Shown: in pieces, positions 38,007 through 38,162 of the stretch | Layout: the number at the start of each line of letters is the position of its first letter | How positions within the stretch are numbered: the stretch's first letter is position 1 | Assembly: GCA_016290665.1 (NCBI GenBank) | Contig: JAEEUW010000011.1 | Span: forward strand, 1 to 38,162 | Length of the DNA stretch: 38,162 nt | From: Clostridiaceae bacterium | GTDB taxonomy: Bacteria; Bacillota; Clostridia; Oscillospirales; Acutalibacteraceae | Reading direction: 5' to 3' | Translations under genes and position numbers: made by a program | Notes under the pieces: generated by a model | The model's input: only the letters and a program-made list of their open reading frames with translations | Database searches by the model: none | What the model was told of the DNA's origin: nothing

Positions 38007-38048
38007 CCGCCTCGGGGCGTACTCCATAAAGAAGCTGTTTTGAGGCGG
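38007..38048. other. Inverted repeat after the kinase operon
   Basis: CCGCCTC (38007-38013) pairs with GAGGCGG (38042-38048) around a 28-base loop. It has no T run. A 61-codon minus-strand frame over this region and the heptamers lacks a ribosome site and was not accepted. Confidence 0.45.
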
Positions 38049-38072
38049 CAATCACCGGCTCAAAAGGATATG

Positions 38073-38106
38073 AAACCGGCGTGACCGCTGCGGTCACGCC
38101 GGTTTT
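38073..38106 (+). terminator. Strong terminator at the end of the galactosidase operon
   Basis: A 14-bp or longer near-perfect stem (38073-38086 with 38092-38105) and TTTT at the end. A further small inverted repeat (38114-38121 with 38127-38134) lies beyond; nothing else is seen to the window end. Confidence 0.85.
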
Positions 38107-38162
38107 GTCTCTTGGATTTTGTGGGGCAAAATCCGATGCTCGATATCACTGCGGACATCAAA

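Noticed and set aside
37912-38097. 61-codon minus-strand frame
   Set aside because: It is largely made of the heptamer array read as Gly/Thr/Asn/Arg/Glu/Gln repeats and lacks a ribosome site.

Overview
The window looks like the chromosome of an anaerobic, high-GC member of the Clostridia (an Oscillospiraceae/Ruminococcaceae-like gut bacterium is my best guess; genus cannot be set from this sequence). Support: near-perfect TTGACA/TATAAT promoters and strong AGGAGG-type ribosome sites, a glycyl-radical (oxygen-sensitive) ribonucleotide reductase with its activase, acetate kinase, DivIVA, DUF1292 and a Firmicutes-type SecB-like protein, BspA-type surface leucine-rich repeat proteins and a GH36 glycan-use operon. 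I see no phage, transposon, CRISPR array, rRNA or tRNA; this is mostly core chromosome with accessory surface and envelope genes.

Layout. 1-342: gene-free, rich in hairpins. 343-6204 (minus): mfd, a DMT transporter and mnmE in one operon with a clear promoter. 6368-9947 (plus): a five-gene zinc/manganese-type ABC uptake operon that starts with a small His/Cys membrane protein and ends with a lipoprotein. 9953-10100: a 148-bp imperfect palindrome containing a two-way terminator. 10101-12473 (minus): a secreted endonuclease/exonuclease/phosphatase-fold enzyme and a lipase. 12712-13974 (plus): ackA. 14111-14824 (plus): a MerR/TipAS regulator with a 19-bp-spacer promoter and dyad operator. 14867-18899 (minus): an envelope/secretion-flavoured cluster of a DUF218 protein, a SecB-like chaperone, DUF1292, DivIVA and a 728-residue two-TM protein whose outer domain resembles a SipW-type signal peptidase without its serine. 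19067-20494 (plus): a radical SAM protein.

20602-28675 (minus): a thioredoxin-reductase-like flavoprotein, a class III ribonucleotide reductase carrying its own C-terminal redoxin domain, two NrdR boxes and a promoter, the NrdG activase, an acyltransferase-3 membrane protein and a GT2-TagF fusion. The fused redoxin and adjacent reductase suggest a dedicated electron path for deoxyribonucleotide synthesis. 28955-33666 (plus): three paralogous secreted LRR_5 proteins; the first carries an exact 206-residue internal duplication. 33856-37936 (plus): alpha-galactosidase, CBM9-like protein and NahK-like sugar kinase, joined by 4-bp overlaps.

At four places, just 3' of genes, there are arrays of 7-bp repeats, each with a different unit (TTGACTG, TTTCTGR, AATTCGG, GTTCCCT). 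They look like the short tandemly repeated heptamers known from cyanobacteria and form a genome-scale pattern worth following. The strongest candidates for something little described are the NrdD-redoxin/TrxB-like pair, the DivIVA-linked serine-less signal-peptidase-like protein, and the heptamer arrays with the large palindrome.
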